Source of the DNA: Cavia porcellus
Lineage: Eukaryota; Chordata; Mammalia; Rodentia; Caviidae
Direction of reading: 5' to 3'
Assembly: GCF_034190915.1 (NCBI RefSeq)
Contig: NW_026947490.1
Coordinates: 67,569,494 to 67,633,493, forward strand
Length of the DNA stretch: 64,000 nt
Numbering within the stretch: position 1 is the first letter of the stretch; every line of letters starts with the position of its first letter. A program made the translations under genes and the position numbers. The notes under the pieces were generated by a model. That model did no database searches and was not told the origin of the DNA. It saw only the letters and a program-made list of their open reading frames with translations. Below are positions 35,647 to 47,829 of the stretch, piece after piece.

Positions 35647-36516
35647 TCTTGGGAGACTGATTTGCAAGGTTGTAAGAGGAAGCTGTAAGGAACAGAGAAG
35701 CTGAGCTTGTATTTTTTCTTCCTCCCTTCCTGCCAGGGTGGAGGGATGTGAACAAAGGCTTCTCTAACCCCCAAATAAGGGGGTCCCTGATGTGCAGTAT
35801 AAAGAAGCCTTCCCATAGTTGCTGAGGGTGTAGGGGAGCTCACGCATGCTTCTCCAGGGGCTAACCCTGGAGAGTAGAGGCAGAGTGGGGCTCCCGGCTC
35901 TCAGCACCCTGCCTGGAAGTGACCAAGGAGGCAGCGGAGACTCAGGCTCCACTGGAGGATGACGGGATGCAACTGAGCAGAACTTGCAGTCTGGGCAGGG
36001 CACAATTTGGCTTCCTGGATGGTGAAACACTGCTGCAGTCAGAGGACTGCAGAGAGTTTACACTCAGAAGTAACACCGTGTACATTTTACTTTAGTTTTA
36101 CCAAGTTCAGGATCCATTAAAGGTGAGTAATGAGACTAAAAATATAAAGGAAATAAAAATATGGAAGCACATGAGGAAAAGCTTATCTGTTTTTCAAGTA
36201 GTGTTGTAGCGATAACTCCTGTTTTTCCCAGTGCTCAGAGGGTTTTCAGGACCCTGTTGCTTTGGGCCTGTGGTGAGGCAGCACACTGCAGCGGGAACCT
36301 GTGACCAAGCAGCCCGCTCACCTCAGGGCAGTGAGGAGGCAAAGAGAGAGGAGGACGATGACACTGAAGTCCCACAATCCTCTTGGAGGGCACACCCCGA
36401 GGACCTAAGCTCTTCCTCCTAAGGCCCAACCCCCAGTAGTGCCACCCTGCCGCATTCCAATCCAAAAGTGCCATGGTTTTCTAAAGCTTGCTTGCAAATA
36501 GAGAAGCTTTGAATAG

Positions 36517-36638
36517 CTGGGCACCGTGGCACACACCTGCAATTCCGTCACCTTAGGAGGCTGAGGATTACAAATCCAGGCCCAGCTTGGGCAGCTTAGT
36601 GAGACTTTGTCCCAAAATAAAAATAAATAAACAAAAGG
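36517..36638 (+). repeat. B1 SINE
   Basis: AGCTGGGCACCGTGGCACAC start, GGCCCAGCTTGGGCAGCTTAGTGAGAC and TGTCCCAAAATAAAAATAAAT, resembling the B1 half of a B1-dID. Confidence 0.8.
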
Positions 36639-37029
36639 CAGTCCAGTTAGCGCCTCACTCTGGGAGTCCCAGAGCCTGCCACCTGCATCTACATTTGAGA
36701 CTTGGAGTGACGATCAGAAAATTTCCCCAAACAGATTACAGCTAAGCATTCCGAGACCACAACATAACTGGAGTATAGAAGGTCAGCGGCTGGTAGAGTG
36801 GCATTCTGATGCCAATAGAAGCAGAGGTATAGCTTGTGGCTGCCTAGGATAGACATGGGGAAATAAACTGAAAAGTCTTCCACCATGGGCAGACTAGAGA
36901 ATTTGGCCCAGTGTTGGTTGGGATGGAATGGAGCGAGTGTGTTGAGTGTGACCTGAACGGATGTTTCTTCTTAGACTTTCCAAAGGATCTATGCTCTTTC
37001 ATTCCCACCACAGAGAGCATTCAGTGCCC

Positions 37030-38480
37030 ACTGACCCAGCACGAGCTGATCAAGGAGAGCAGCTGAGGAATGAGGTTGCAACCCATGCTGCCCCGATGAC
37101 CTGCCCGCGCTGATCTTTCATGCAATGCACCTTGAGTCATTCATGAGAGGTACAATGAGTTCCCGGAGGTGATGGTGCAGGCCTGCCCCTTTCCCTGCCT
37201 CCCTTTGGGGCCCCTGATAGAGAAGAGAGAAACAGACACCCCATAAGCTGAACTGGAAATGACCCACCTGGAGAAGCAAAACCTACAGACCTGTTGGGTG
37301 GGCTTGATACATTACTGGCCCAGAAGCTTCACTTCACAGGTGACAATTGCAGAATCTCCTGACTGCAGGGTCCAGAGCCATGGCTCATGCCTGATCACCC
37401 GAAGCCACGTATAGGAGCCAAACAGTGGGCAACTGTTCAGGGACAGGGACGAAGTGGCCCTTGAAGGTAATGGCAGGCCTAACCAGGAGTAGAGCTTAAA
37501 ATAAATAAATTCCAAACCTACCTCACTGAGTGAGGCTGGCAGAGAAGACATTTAGTTGACCTGTGCTGTAAGAAGTTAGAAACTTACCTGAACTTATCTT
37601 CAACGTTGTCTGGGAGACGCCAGAGCTGTCTTCAGAAAGCACAAGGGCACAGCTGTGGTATGTGCAGTTTCTGACACTCTTTGCTCCTTTCCTGGGCCCA
37701 GTGAGAAATCTGCAAAAGCTTGCTGTGTTCATTCTCTACAGCAAGTCCACAGTACCACCAATAGCAATGCTGCATACATAGCCTCATTTGTCACCTTGTG
37801 AGCTGCACTGCCTCCAGGAGCTGGACACGGGCATGCCTGTCTCCTCAACACCGCCTGGACCAGGCTCTTGGGAGCCTGAAGGCCCCCTCTTACTGACTAG
37901 GAGGTGTTATCCTCAGACTGGAAACATCTATCACAGTCAGCAAAGACCCGACTCTCAGTGGAGTCCAGCTGACCAAATTTAGTCCCAAATCCTTCAGACT
38001 TCTGGTGGAAAAACTGCAGCACCTTGGCCACTCTGGATTTAGAAATGTTGGATGACAGAGTCCCAGCTCAGTGCCATCTGCTGACCCTCAGTCACTGCTT
38101 ACAGCTTACCAATTTCAGCTCCCATAAATAGGACATCTCCATGTCTGCCCTGAAGGACCTTGAGTCACACTCCAGTGTGAGCCAGTTAAGTCTGGGGTAG
38201 TACCCTGCTCTGCTGGTAAGCCATGATGACATGTGTGATCTGCAACCAGGGTCATTCGCTCAAAGTTGTGTTGAGCTCATGGATGCCCTGAGAACTAGGA
38301 GGCAGCCAAAGATGCTTGTGTTTGGGGGTTTCTGCGAAGACCATCTTCACCAATTTCTCTACCTGCTACTTCCCTGTGAGGAGTGGTCTCTTCCTTCAAC
38401 CACCCTTACCACGAGCATGAGCACTCTAACCTGCCTCACCATTCCTGAGTCCACAGGTTCCAACCCTTGCCATGGTTGTA
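37030..38480 (+). pseudogene. PRAME-family leucine-rich-repeat pseudogene
   Basis: Short matches to the PRAME family appear in the right order but in shifting plus-strand frames with many stops. They are LRNEV near 37,060; PFPCLPLG near 37,185 (the VQAWPFPCLPLG hallmark); LDTLLAQK near 37,305; FAPFLGPVRNLQKL near 37,680; LSGVQLTKFSPK near 37,955; LSHCLQLTNFSSH near 38,090; MSALKDLESHSSVSQLSLG near 38,140; and ELMDALRTRRQPKM near 38,275. PRAME proteins are leucine-rich-repeat substrate adaptors of CUL2 ubiquitin ligases, expressed mainly in testis and tumours. The whole approximately 450-residue family length is spread over about 1.4 kb with no obvious introns, suggesting a retrocopy, though no poly(A) tail or target duplication was found. 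It is clearly dead and has no link to BAMBI other than location. Confidence 0.8.
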
Positions 38481-38566
38481 TGAAGAATGTGCAGGGGAAA
38501 TGCAGTGCTCTGCGTGTCCTGGGAGCGTGGCAAAGTGAGGTAAAATGCAATTCTTGAATGCATGGT

Positions 38567-38735
38567 TGTACTGGTTAGTTTTCCCACCGCTGAGTCAAAA
38601 TATTTGACACCTGCAACTTAAAGGATGACAGATTTACTTTGGCTCAAATTTCAAAGGTTTTGGTTGGCTGCAAGGCAGAAATATCATGACAGAAGGGCAT
38701 GGTGATATAACAAAGAGCATGTAGCCTGCTGCTCC
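38567..38735 (-). mobile_element. Partial MaLR-type LTR (antisense)
   Basis: TGTACTGGTTAGTTTTCCCACC followed by CTGAGTCAAAATATTTGACACC and TTGGTTGGCTGCAAGG matches the first 170 bases of the LTRs at 38.9 and 57.6 kb. The rest is missing or too decayed to see. Confidence 0.6.
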
Positions 38736-38904
38736 TGATTTTGAAGCATGTTAAACTGCTCTGTGCTGATACCCTACATCATAATTGCTCCTTAAAAGTA
38801 ACATGCTATCTGCTGGACACATTGAAATTTCAATGTTGTTAAATCAAAATGCAGTACTTCTTAGCTACTTTAAGCAAAATATAAGCATGGAAAGGTATAT
38901 TGAG

Positions 38905-40072
38905 TGTCTTAGTTACTTTTCTCATTGCTGAGACAAAATACGCAACCCCCAACATTAAAGGAAGAAAGATTCATTTTGGCTCACAGTTTCTTGGCTGGCT
39001 CCAAGGCATGGCAGAGGAGGATTGCAAAGGAGAAACGGTTAATGCAGGCAGAAGGCAGAAGCAGCAAGTGAAGTGGGAATCCTCTCTCTGTCCCTTATAT
39101 TCTATCCAGGCTACCCACCGTTAAGGCACTCACATGCAGGGTGGAGCACCCTTAATCTTAGCATCACACCCTGAATCAAACCCAGCATCACATCCTGAAT
39201 CCCAGCATCACAACTTGTTATGGATTAAGAACGGGTGGTCAACTTCATGCCAGCTGGATTACATCAGCACGGCGGCTGAGCGTAGATGGGGAAAGTGGCC
39301 GGCATAGATAGAGATGTGGAGAAGGAGAAGCTATTGTATTGAGGCGTTGAGGCATTGTGGGTTCTCCTACGTGTTGCTGTTTGAGCCGTTGGTTCTCCTG
39401 GAGAAGCTCTGGTCCTCACATGGAGCATTGCTTCCTGGCTCCAGAGAGGAAGACGTCTGCCACTTGGTCTCCAGGATAAACTCATCACGCTGGCTTCCTG
39501 GCATGTACCCGACTGTGCTTATCATTGGAGGAGCTTGGGTTCTCTGTGTCACTGAGGATGGCTGTAGTGCTTTTCAGGACAGCCCTGGTCTTTGTTGTGA
39601 GTGTGATTTCTTGGCTCCAGCATAGAACCCTCATCCCACCAGCACAGCTCCTTCACCCTGCTGGCATGGACTTCCTAGATTCCACCACTGACCTTTGGGC
39701 CTTGCCAGCATGAATCCATAAAACAGACTGGCATGAATCCTTCTTGTGGCCTCTAGACCTCCAGTTGGATTCGTGGGAGGCATTGTCATGAGCTCTGGGT
39801 CCTCATTTGGACTCATGTGGGACATTGCTGTGGGATCCAGGCCCTTGGCTAAATATTCTATGTTTTTAGTGTTGTGGATAGATTTCCTGCATTTCTTTGT
39901 GTTAACTCTGGGTGACCATCATCATACAATATTATAAACTCCATGTTCTGATTCTAATTGTTCTCTGCACAACCGCTGACTATAACACAACTGTAGATCC
40001 TGAAACCTCTGGAAAACCCCATCTATGACCACATGAGGCTTTGGAGGGGCATCTAGACATAAACCATAACAA
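38905..40072 (-). mobile_element. MaLR/MT-type LTR (antisense), split by a nested LTR
   Basis: Left part 38905-39215 starts TGTCTTAGTTAC; right part 39988-40072 ends CTAGACATAAACCATAACA. Together they total about 396 bp, matching the 403-bp relative at 57.6 kb. The flanking five bases (TTGAG and AGGAG) agree only in part, so the target duplication has decayed. Confidence 0.75.
39216..39987 (+). mobile_element. Solo LTR, about 772 bp, nested in the antisense LTR
   Basis: Starts TGTTATGGATTAAG and ends CTGACTATAACA (terminal inverted TGTTAT/ATAACA), with a perfect 5-bp target duplication CAACT at 39211-39215 and 39988-39992. Strand is assigned from the TGTTATGG start, typical of MT/MaLR LTRs. 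It is unusually long for that group and contains imperfect internal repeats around GGCATTGT/GAGCATTGC/GGACATTGC. The family was not recognised further. Confidence 0.65.
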
Positions 40073-40232
40073 GGAGCAAATTAAAGACATTCACAGGCTA
40101 GGAAACAACAATTCAAAGACTACTGAAGTCTAGAAAGTCACAGTGACAGCTGCTGCCACCTGTGTGTCTTTTCTAAGCAGTGTGACGCCTTATGGAAAAA
40201 CAGTACTTAGCAGCTGCAGCTGACATTCACAG

Positions 40233-40412
40233 CTTTGTTAGGAATTGAGCTAAGTCTTTATTTGCATTATCTCGCTTAATCCTCTCAACAACACAAAGTG
40301 TTATCAATCTCCATTATGGAAGGGAGGAAACTGAAAAGTTATTTAGCCCAAAGTGACATCACTAATAGCAGACTGGGTTTGACCTTGAATCCAGATCCCT
40401 TAGAGGCCAAAA
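40233..40412 (-). repeat. MIR SINE (antisense)
   Basis: TTGCATTATCTCGCTTAATCCTCTCAACAAC, GGAGGAAACTGAAAAGTTATTTAGCCC and GCAGACTGGGTTTGACC in antisense MIR order. Confidence 0.75.
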
Positions 40413-41295
40413 GTATGTATACTAAGCAAGTTATAAAACCATTAAGATGAGCAATTTAAAAAATTGCTTTGCATGGGCAAAGTTACACAGGGCAGTAGAG
40501 GAGACTTGCACAGTTCTTGCTGGTTGGAGCTGTATTTTCCCAGAATAGGGAGAAGGATGAAGCAAAAGGCAAGGGCTGGTTCATTTTTTTCTTCCAGTAG
40601 AACTATTGTGGTGATGGGCACTATAAAGAGGGTTTTTGTTTTTTGTGTTTCCTTTTAGTCTTTTGCTGTCTGGTGGCTCAGTGGGAGGCCGGCAGAGGCC
40701 CTGGGCCAGCGACTTCCCTGCAGGCCACCTTTCTGTGCACAGGATAGGAGCCAGCCCAGCCCTTGGACTACTGAAGCCCCATTGGCATTAATGAAAATCC
40801 CAGGACCCTGCTGAACCTAATTTATTGCTGAGAGCCATGAAAAATAGCTCCATAAATCTTCCACCTATAAAGAAAAGACTGGTTTTCCAGGTTGGGATAA
40901 ACAAATTGAGCATTTGAAAGCAACATGGGAGAAACTCACTCCAATTTGCATGCTAATGCAGACAAACAACCTCCCTGTTAGATGAAAAGGTGGAGGATGT
41001 TGGCTTTTATTGTGCGACCACGACCGACCCCACCAGCGGTGTTTGTCACAATCCAGTCCCTTAAAACATTGAGTGCATACCCAGTTCACCAAGCGTCAGG
41101 ACAGGGGATGGCTCTGGGCAGCTCACAGTCCCCAATTCACAAACCAGTCAACTTGGGCCACCACGCTCCAGCCAACCTGGGCAGCTGGTGGGAGCTGAGG
41201 CCCCAGGGACCAAGCTCTGAATTAAGCACTGTAGTGCTGCGCCAGGCTCTACAGAGACAGTATTCGTTCTTATTTCCAGGTGTATTTTATGTTTT
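40413..41295. other. Non-repetitive block, possible conserved noncoding DNA
   Basis: From 40,760 to 41,060 the sequence is rich in developmental-type motifs, including overlapping octamer-like sites at 40944-40957. No coding exon. Confidence 0.35.
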
Positions 41296-41348
41296 TATTT
41301 GGGTGCTGGGGATTGAAGCCTCATGCTCTACCACTGAGCCACCCCAGT
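41296..41348 (-). repeat. ID SINE (antisense), partial
   Basis: GGGTGCTGGGGATTGAAGCC and CTCTACCACTGAGCCACCCC; middle deleted. Confidence 0.7.
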
Positions 41349-41640
41349 CAGCCACACTTGCCTGTTAAGAGTGTCACTTGTAAAGAGGTGGGGTTTCTCT
41401 TGACACACTTGCTTCTGTTCTTAATCACACCGCCGAAAGCAGAGTGACACTGATTTGAGTCAAAGTTCATTGAAAATACAAAAATAAATGCACAAATAAA
41501 TACATTCATTATGTATGTAGTACATAATAAATGTATTACATACGAATGTAATACATACATAAATAAATAAATTTTAAAATATAAATAAATGAAAGGCACA
41601 TGAGAAACTAGAAACAATGTAAGAACTGGAAGCTGGTTTT

Positions 41641-41740
41641 GTAATACCACCATTCTCAGAGGCTGAGACAGGAGAATGGCAAGATCAAGTCCAGCCTGGG
41701 CAGTTTAGGGTCTCAAAAATGAAATCAAACAAACCAAAAA
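41641..41740 (+). repeat. B1 SINE, 5'-truncated
   Basis: GGCTGAGACAGGAGAATGGC and CAAGTCCAGCCTGGGCAGTTTAGG, then an A-rich end. Confidence 0.7.
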
Positions 41741-42371
41741 AAGAATTGGGAGTGATAAATAATCCTTTCCCTACACACACATTCTTTTTGTATTCAAAGT
41801 TTACCTTGGATTTTTAAAGTATTTTCAAGACAACATTATATGATAACGTAAGAAAAGAATACACACAGAAGTCTAAATTACTAAAGTACGTGTGGCACCA
41901 AGAGAGGTAGCTGAGTTCTGAAGGGGACGTGATCTTCAATGACAGCGCAGAGAGCCACGGTTGAAAGAAACACAACCTCCCCAGGCTTTTCTTCTTCAGG
42001 GCGGTGGCCCTCCGTGGGTGACTTGAAGGATGGACCACGCCAGGCTGCCCATTTCAGCTTTGCTACCTCTGGACCAGCAGAACTCTGTGGCTGTCCTGAC
42101 TTCCTTACTGGAATGCCACGTGACAGGAACTTTGGATATCCTAAAACACCAAAGGAAAGTACACTCACAGTTTCAAGGAAGTTAATGATCTACTTCCAGA
42201 TGAGAACTAGCATCCTTAATTCTGCTTGGAGACTGCACCAAATTTAAAAGGCAGACTGAGCCATTTCACCTGAGCAATGCTTCATTAATTTTCAGGCCAT
42301 TTGAATTTTTTCTCTTCAGCTCCCTTCACTAGTAAACTGGCATTTGTTAGGTTTCCCATATAAAAATTATT

Positions 42372-42432
42372 ATTGGTGCTGGGGCCACGCTAGGCAAGTG
42401 CTTCACCACTGAGCTGCCCCCCAGATCCCCAT
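42372..42432 (-). repeat. ID SINE (antisense), partial
   Basis: TTGGTGCTGGGGCCACGCTAGG and TTCACCACTGAGCTGCCCCCC. Confidence 0.7.
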
Positions 42433-42449
42433 AAAAAATTATAACCTGC

Positions 42450-42634
42450 AGCCAGGCATGATGTGGATGCTTGTACTGCCAGTACTTTGGGGGGCTGAGG
42501 CAGGAGGATTGCAAATTTTGAGTTCTACATATCTGGGCAATTTAGCAAGACCTAGCCCCAAATAAAAAATAGGGCTTGGGGCTGTAGTTCAATGTGAAGG
42601 CCTTGGGTTCAATTCTTAGTAACACAAAAGGAAA
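42450..42634 (+). repeat. B1-dID SINE
   Basis: GCCAGGCATGATGTGGATGC start, GGGGCTGAGGCAGGAGGATTGC, linker CCCCAAATAAAAAATAGG, ID part GCTTGGGGCTGTAGTTCAATG and GGGTTCAATTCTTAGTAACAC. Confidence 0.85.
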
Positions 42635-43278
42635 AAATATATATATACACACACAATGTAAAATAATACATTAGAAATGTATTATTGCACACACAATATA
42701 AAATAATACATTAGAACAGAGAAACATAAAAGAAAGCCTACATTTGGTCATTTACTCATAACCAAAATTAAGATAGCTAGTGAAGAAAATCCTTAATCTG
42801 GTCTTTATCTAATGCTCTCCTCTGGATTACTCAAGTGTTCAAAGGTTACTACTAATCACAGGTCTCTCCCACGGGGACTTCACTGTTTAGTCCCTGAGTC
42901 CAGGAGAAAAGCACCTCAAGGCAACTACCAATGAAAGCCCACAGTTATCAAAACCACATCTATTCAGTTTAGGAAAAAATGCTTCAGTGTGGACATGTAA
43001 CACTTAAAATGTAGAAACCGCCCTGAGAAGTGTGGTGTTTTTCCACTGTCCTCATGCGTTCCCTAGGGAAATTCCAAGGGGGAAGAGACCAGGGATAAAG
43101 AGCTTTTTGTATTTCTCTTGGGTTCAACTGCTAAAGCAATTTTTGTTCCATTAGGTTTGTAATGCGAGATTTTTCTGAGTAAATTTACACGACAGCCCCT
43201 GCATTTATTAATTCATCACAACTAACTTAGTCTTCACTTGTCTGAAAACAAATCGCCAGTTCCAACACCCACTTTTGG

Positions 43279-43393
43279 GGGCTGGGGATTTAGCTCAGTG
43301 GCATAAGCGCCTGCCTTGCAAGCAGGCAGTCGTGAGTTCGATCCCCGGTACCGACAAAAACGAAAAAGACAAAAAAAAAAAAAAAAAAAAAAA
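43279..43393 (+). mobile_element. Young tRNA-derived SINE (UGC anticodon type), copy 2
   Basis: The best-preserved copy: A box TAGCTCAGTGG, anticodon arm CCTGC-CTTGCAA-GCAGG, B box GAGTTCGATCC, tail core GACAAAAACGAAAAAGAC and pure poly(A). A perfect 18-bp target duplication TCCAACACCCACTTTTGG lies at 43261-43278 and 43394-43411. Exact duplications and a clean tail indicate recent insertion. Confidence 0.9.
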
Positions 43394-44977
43394 TCCAACA
43401 CCCACTTTTGGACCATATTGAGAATTGATAAATGTAGAATCATTCCAGGCTTACAATGCCTACTTGACATAACATATAAATGGTTTGCAATGCTTAGTTA
43501 CCAGCTGATCCTTCCTGGGTTCTCCTCAGATTTAGTCCAACTTCAGTCTAAGCCGCTAGACACAGGTAGCTAATCACAACCTGAAATCACCCCCTAGAGG
43601 TGACCTAGCCTTTGGCTACTAGTTAAAATGAATCTTTCACAGTCTTGAGGAATGACAAAAATCCCAAGATATGATCTGTTTGCAAACCCATCTCCCAAGA
43701 TTGCATATCAATGTCTTGCTTGTTATCCTTTTCACAGTCATGGAATGGGGAGAGTGTCTGCATTTTGCTGGTGCAGGTTCCCTAACAATAAATACTTTAC
43801 AATTCTAAAAAGCAGATCCACTGGAAAATGGCTGCTTTGCTGCAAGAAATAAAACTCTGGTTAAACTCAGCTTTGCTGCCTTCCGCGTTCTATCTGCACA
43901 CTTGTGAAAAGACAGAAAAGCATCACACCATCACTCTGCAGAATAGGGCAGCCAGCAGATCAGTGTGCACAGGGTGAGGGGTAAGCTGTACTCCCGAATA
44001 CAGAGGTGGTCATAGTGGAAAGTGGGTTTCACTATTTCCTGGGATCTCAAATTCTCAGATCAGTGATCTGTCCTCTCAAGTCAGCAGACTGGGGGCAACA
44101 GTGACAGAATGAATTAGGAAGGCAGAAGGGGAGTGAGTGGGTATCTGGAGCAGTTAATTTTTCCATTTTAATTGTGACCTACAGAGCAACAAACTACATT
44201 AACTGTCCCCAGAAAAATTAAATGATTCTTCACTAACTAGTCACCCTTGTCTCCCCCTGAGAAAAAGAATTCCCAAAATTCCAAAAACCAGTTGTGGTAT
44301 GATTGTCTCTTGCTAGGGGCACTGATGGGACACAGTGTAACTGATAGTGGCATTTGCTCAGAATGTATCCATCAGACAAAAGCCATGCAAGGACCACAGA
44401 AACAGTATCTGCCGCTCACTGTTCAGCCATGCCAAGGGCCGGAATTAAGACAGCTTCTGTAATTCACAGGGGCACTCAGCTCATAAGCTTTCTTTATTCT
44501 ATGATTTTGGGGAAAAAATGGCCATGTTTGTGTTTGTACGGGAAACATGTCGAAGGCCGCATTTGTCACCCAAAGCAGAGTGTGCAAACAAAAACAAGTT
44601 TTGCCCAAAACTTCTATTTGCAACCAAATAGCTTATACACAAAAGCATTCACAACTAACATACCATTGTAACAGATAAGTCCATGGTTTCATTCCTACCA
44701 GTAACCCTGCACATTATTTCAAAAGGAAACAATTACAAACCAACATGTTAAGCAGATACAAGAAAAGCACCCGCAGGAGCAGTAATCTTCATGTTAGAGA
44801 TGCTAAATGAGGCCTGCATCTAGGTATTAAGGACCTACAAATCTCAAATAACCAAAGACTTGAAATACAAAAAGTAAACACAGCCACTGAATAAAAATAA
44901 ACACAAGGTCTCTAATTTTAAGGAATATTCATCTGAGATTTTTTTTTAAATTTTTGTTTATTTTAATGTGTATGTGT

Positions 44978-45052
44978 GGTTTTTGCTGTTTAGATAAAAC
45001 CTAGGGCCTTACACAGTTAGGTAAGCAGTCTACACCGAGCTATAGCCACGGG
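44978..45052 (-). repeat. ID SINE (antisense), degraded
   Basis: GATAAAACCTAGGGCCTTACAC and CTACACCGAGCTATAGCC. Confidence 0.55.
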
Positions 45053-45111
45053 TGATCTGAGACCAGTGTGTGTCAACAGGAATAGCTACAGTACTTTTTT
45101 TTCCCTTTTTT

Positions 45112-45183
45112 CTGTTTTGTTTTTGGTGCCGGGGATTGAATGTAAGGTAATGTAATACGTTTTCACAATAATCCCGGTCCTAC
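45112..45183 (-). repeat. ID SINE (antisense), degraded
   Basis: TTTTTGGTGCCGGGGATTGAATG is a clear antisense ID 3' end; the remainder is rearranged. Confidence 0.5.
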
Positions 45184-47198
45184 AAAGTTTCTAATCACTG
45201 CCCCACTTAACAGCTAACAACACTGAGCTCTCAAGGGGCTTACTTACATAATCTGCCCAGGTTTGGTTCATACAGCTTTGGAAGTTTAAAATTAAATAAA
45301 TTAAACAGGCTGAGAGGCACCGAACAGGACCAATTAGAGGCTGTCAGAAAAAAAAAAGCTGTCCAGGCCCCAAAAGACCAGCCCTCCAGTCATGACACTA
45401 GATGCCAGTCCTTCCAAGCTTTTAGCCTATAATCAGCCCAGATTGAACCCAGATTTACAAGCCCTTCAGAGGAGAGCTTTGAGATTTTCTAAAGCAGACA
45501 TGTTTGGTATTTTAGAAGGTCAAATCCCCTGTGGTGCAGTGTTTTTAATAAAATCAGTTCAACAGAAATTAGAGACACACAGTCAATTTCTAGGAAGCCT
45601 CTGAGCTATTCAAAATAAGAGGCGGGGGCTTCACATAAAAGAGATCACCATGCAGATCAACTTCTTCAAAGGGGTAGGATGTAAGGGGTGTTGATATAGA
45701 AATATCGCGACAAGTTTAGTCCCATTTGCCTCTAGTTTGGTTGAATTTCCACTTAGAAAGGAAACTGGGCTGTTCCTGATTAGCGTGGCCTCGCACAGAC
45801 ATCTCAACACCCCACCTATCTAGGCCAGAAAAATAAATCAACGATCAGTCCTACCTTCTGGTGGTGGCAACTTCTAGTCTCAAGGGGAGCAAAGTCAAAG
45901 TCTGCATGCAACTCTTAGTAAAACTCTAAGTGGAGAATTTTTTTCCAGTATTTCCATCAAAAGGCAAGTTACATGGTGAAGGGGTGTGACAACTGAACGA
46001 ATGCTACCTGGATTTGTTTCTAGAGCTTTATTGTTAGGAGGACACAGCTGGTCTGTTCGCTGGCTAGAGTGAGCAGTGATGGGCTGTGCATCTCCAACCC
46101 AAGTGCAGGACAGCCACAACAGCCTCAAGCATCCAGTACAAAAGAACAAGGTGGACCAACAAACAGTTGTTTTCATCCACCTCCCACTCAATTTCTGGTG
46201 ACACCAGCCCAGATCCAAGACTTCCCTGTGGGATGGGGTTTACCGATTGCAAAATGTTTCCATGCAAATAAACTTAAAACCCTTCGCTGTTGTTTCCTAA
46301 GGAACTGCCAAGCTGAAGGGAACAATCTGAGGAGGAAAACCTGAACACACACACCTGACACAAAGGAAGGCTACCTCTGGAGTCACTGCCTAGCACGGAT
46401 ACTGTACTCAGCCTTCAAGCTACAAAACTGCTGGGTGTCGGTCCAGTGCACAGCGGAAGTAAGGGTAGAAATTTCAGCACTGCCAATCTTACACAGCACC
46501 AAAAAACAAGACATAAAACACCTCTCATGAAGTACGCATGTTCCACAAGCACAATACAAACTGCTATTTATTAAAATGTGCATTTATTCCATTTCCTGAT
46601 TTGTTTGGGGCAGTGGTCTACTAACTGTTGAAATAATATTCTCATTTGTTTTACTCAGTCTTTCAACCTAAGCTTCTCTCATGAACTCGGCTACTGTCGT
46701 CTTACAGAACCCTAATTATGCTTACCATAAACAGTCTGGTTAAAGTACGCAAAAATGTTTTTAAGGTTAACACAAGAAAACTTTCACCCCTAAATACACA
46801 GGCTGTTATTTTTTAAGCAAAAATTTCAAACATACAAAAGAACTGGGAAAAAAAACCCACCATAGCAAATTATTTGCACATTTGAAGTACAAAGATCCAT
46901 TTGGGTGGGGGAGTACACAGATATGGTGTAAGTTTAAGTTCACCCAGGTCACCTTACCAAACAGAAATACCTGTCCTCTTACCTGAATTAGTAACTGGCT
47001 AAAGCCCACATCCTAGCTGGTTATATTAATAAATGGTTAATTTGAGGGCAAGTAGCCTAGTAGCATTGTGTTATAATCTTTCTAAAGACTGAGGAAAGAA
47101 AAAAAAAGTGTAACAGTGCTGAAGAACAAAGTTTGAAGAAGAGGAGCGCTGTCAGTGAAGTTTAGCTAATTTCAAAGTCAAAATGCTAAATTGGAAAA

Positions 47199-47345
47199 CC
47201 AGGGATGCGGGTAGACTGCAAGTTCAAGCCCAGATCAGGCAACTCAGCAACTTGGGGAGACTCTGTCTGCAAACTGAAAAATGAAGAAAGGGCTAGCGAT
47301 GTAGCTCAGGACAAAAGCCCTGATCCCCAAAACTGGGAAAAAGTT
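47199..47345 (+). repeat. B1-dID SINE, 5'-truncated
   Basis: CAAGTTCAAGCCCAGATCAGG, GGAGACTCTGTCTGC, then ID part GGGCTAGCGATGTAGCTCAGG and CTGATCCCCAAAACTGGG. Confidence 0.75.
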
Positions 47346-47542
47346 TAAGATAATAAATTAGATAGTACATGAACTGTGAAAGCAGACAGTGGCTAACTTC
47401 ACTCAAAAACCTGTTTTTTTGATGGTGCAGGTGGACACATTTTAAAGATACTGTAGACCAAATGGATCAAGCTGATGGATGTTACCTTTGCTATGGCAAC
47501 TTCAGAAATCCACGCATAAAGAAGTCTAAGAATTTCCTTAGG

Positions 47543-47650
47543 ATTGTAGGTATAGCCCAGGGGTAGTGTGTACTTAACATGCTAAAGGCCCTGAGTTTAA
47601 TCCCCAGCCCAAATAATAATAATAATAATAATAATAACAATAATAACATA
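47543..47650 (+). repeat. ID SINE with (AAT)n tail
   Basis: GGATTGTAGGTATAGCCCAGGGG and GAGTTTAATCCCCAGCCC; the tail became an (AAT)n run at 47611-47648. Confidence 0.75.
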
Positions 47651-47829
47651 ATCCTAGATGAAAGGTAAAACCAGAGTTATCAATTTTAAAAATGTGCAGA
47701 TAGCATAGTCTAGTGTAAGAAAATTACACGTTTGAGAATAAACAAGATACTGGACTTCCTCAAAAGAAAAACTGAAATCAAGCTTTACATAATTAATATG
47801 TACTCTCACATCCCTCCCACAGTTGTGTT

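Larger units (their letters stand above)
33790..37030. other. Intergenic, scattered SINEs, no gene seen
   Basis: Outside the listed SINEs, 34,160-35,080 and 35,650-36,515 show no recognised repeat or gene. There is a poly(C) run near 34,678-34,687. Confidence 0.5.
43412..47198. other. BAMBI downstream flank, two degraded IDs, no gene seen
   Basis: Mostly unique AT-rich DNA. 43,640-43,870 has two AATAAA hexamers near GAAATAAAACTCTGG and could be an LTR end, but this was not resolved. No coding gene. Confidence 0.45.

Noticed and set aside
43640..43870. Possible ERV LTR end with AATAAA signals
   Set aside because: No TG...CA ends, TATA box or target duplication could be placed, so it was left unassigned.
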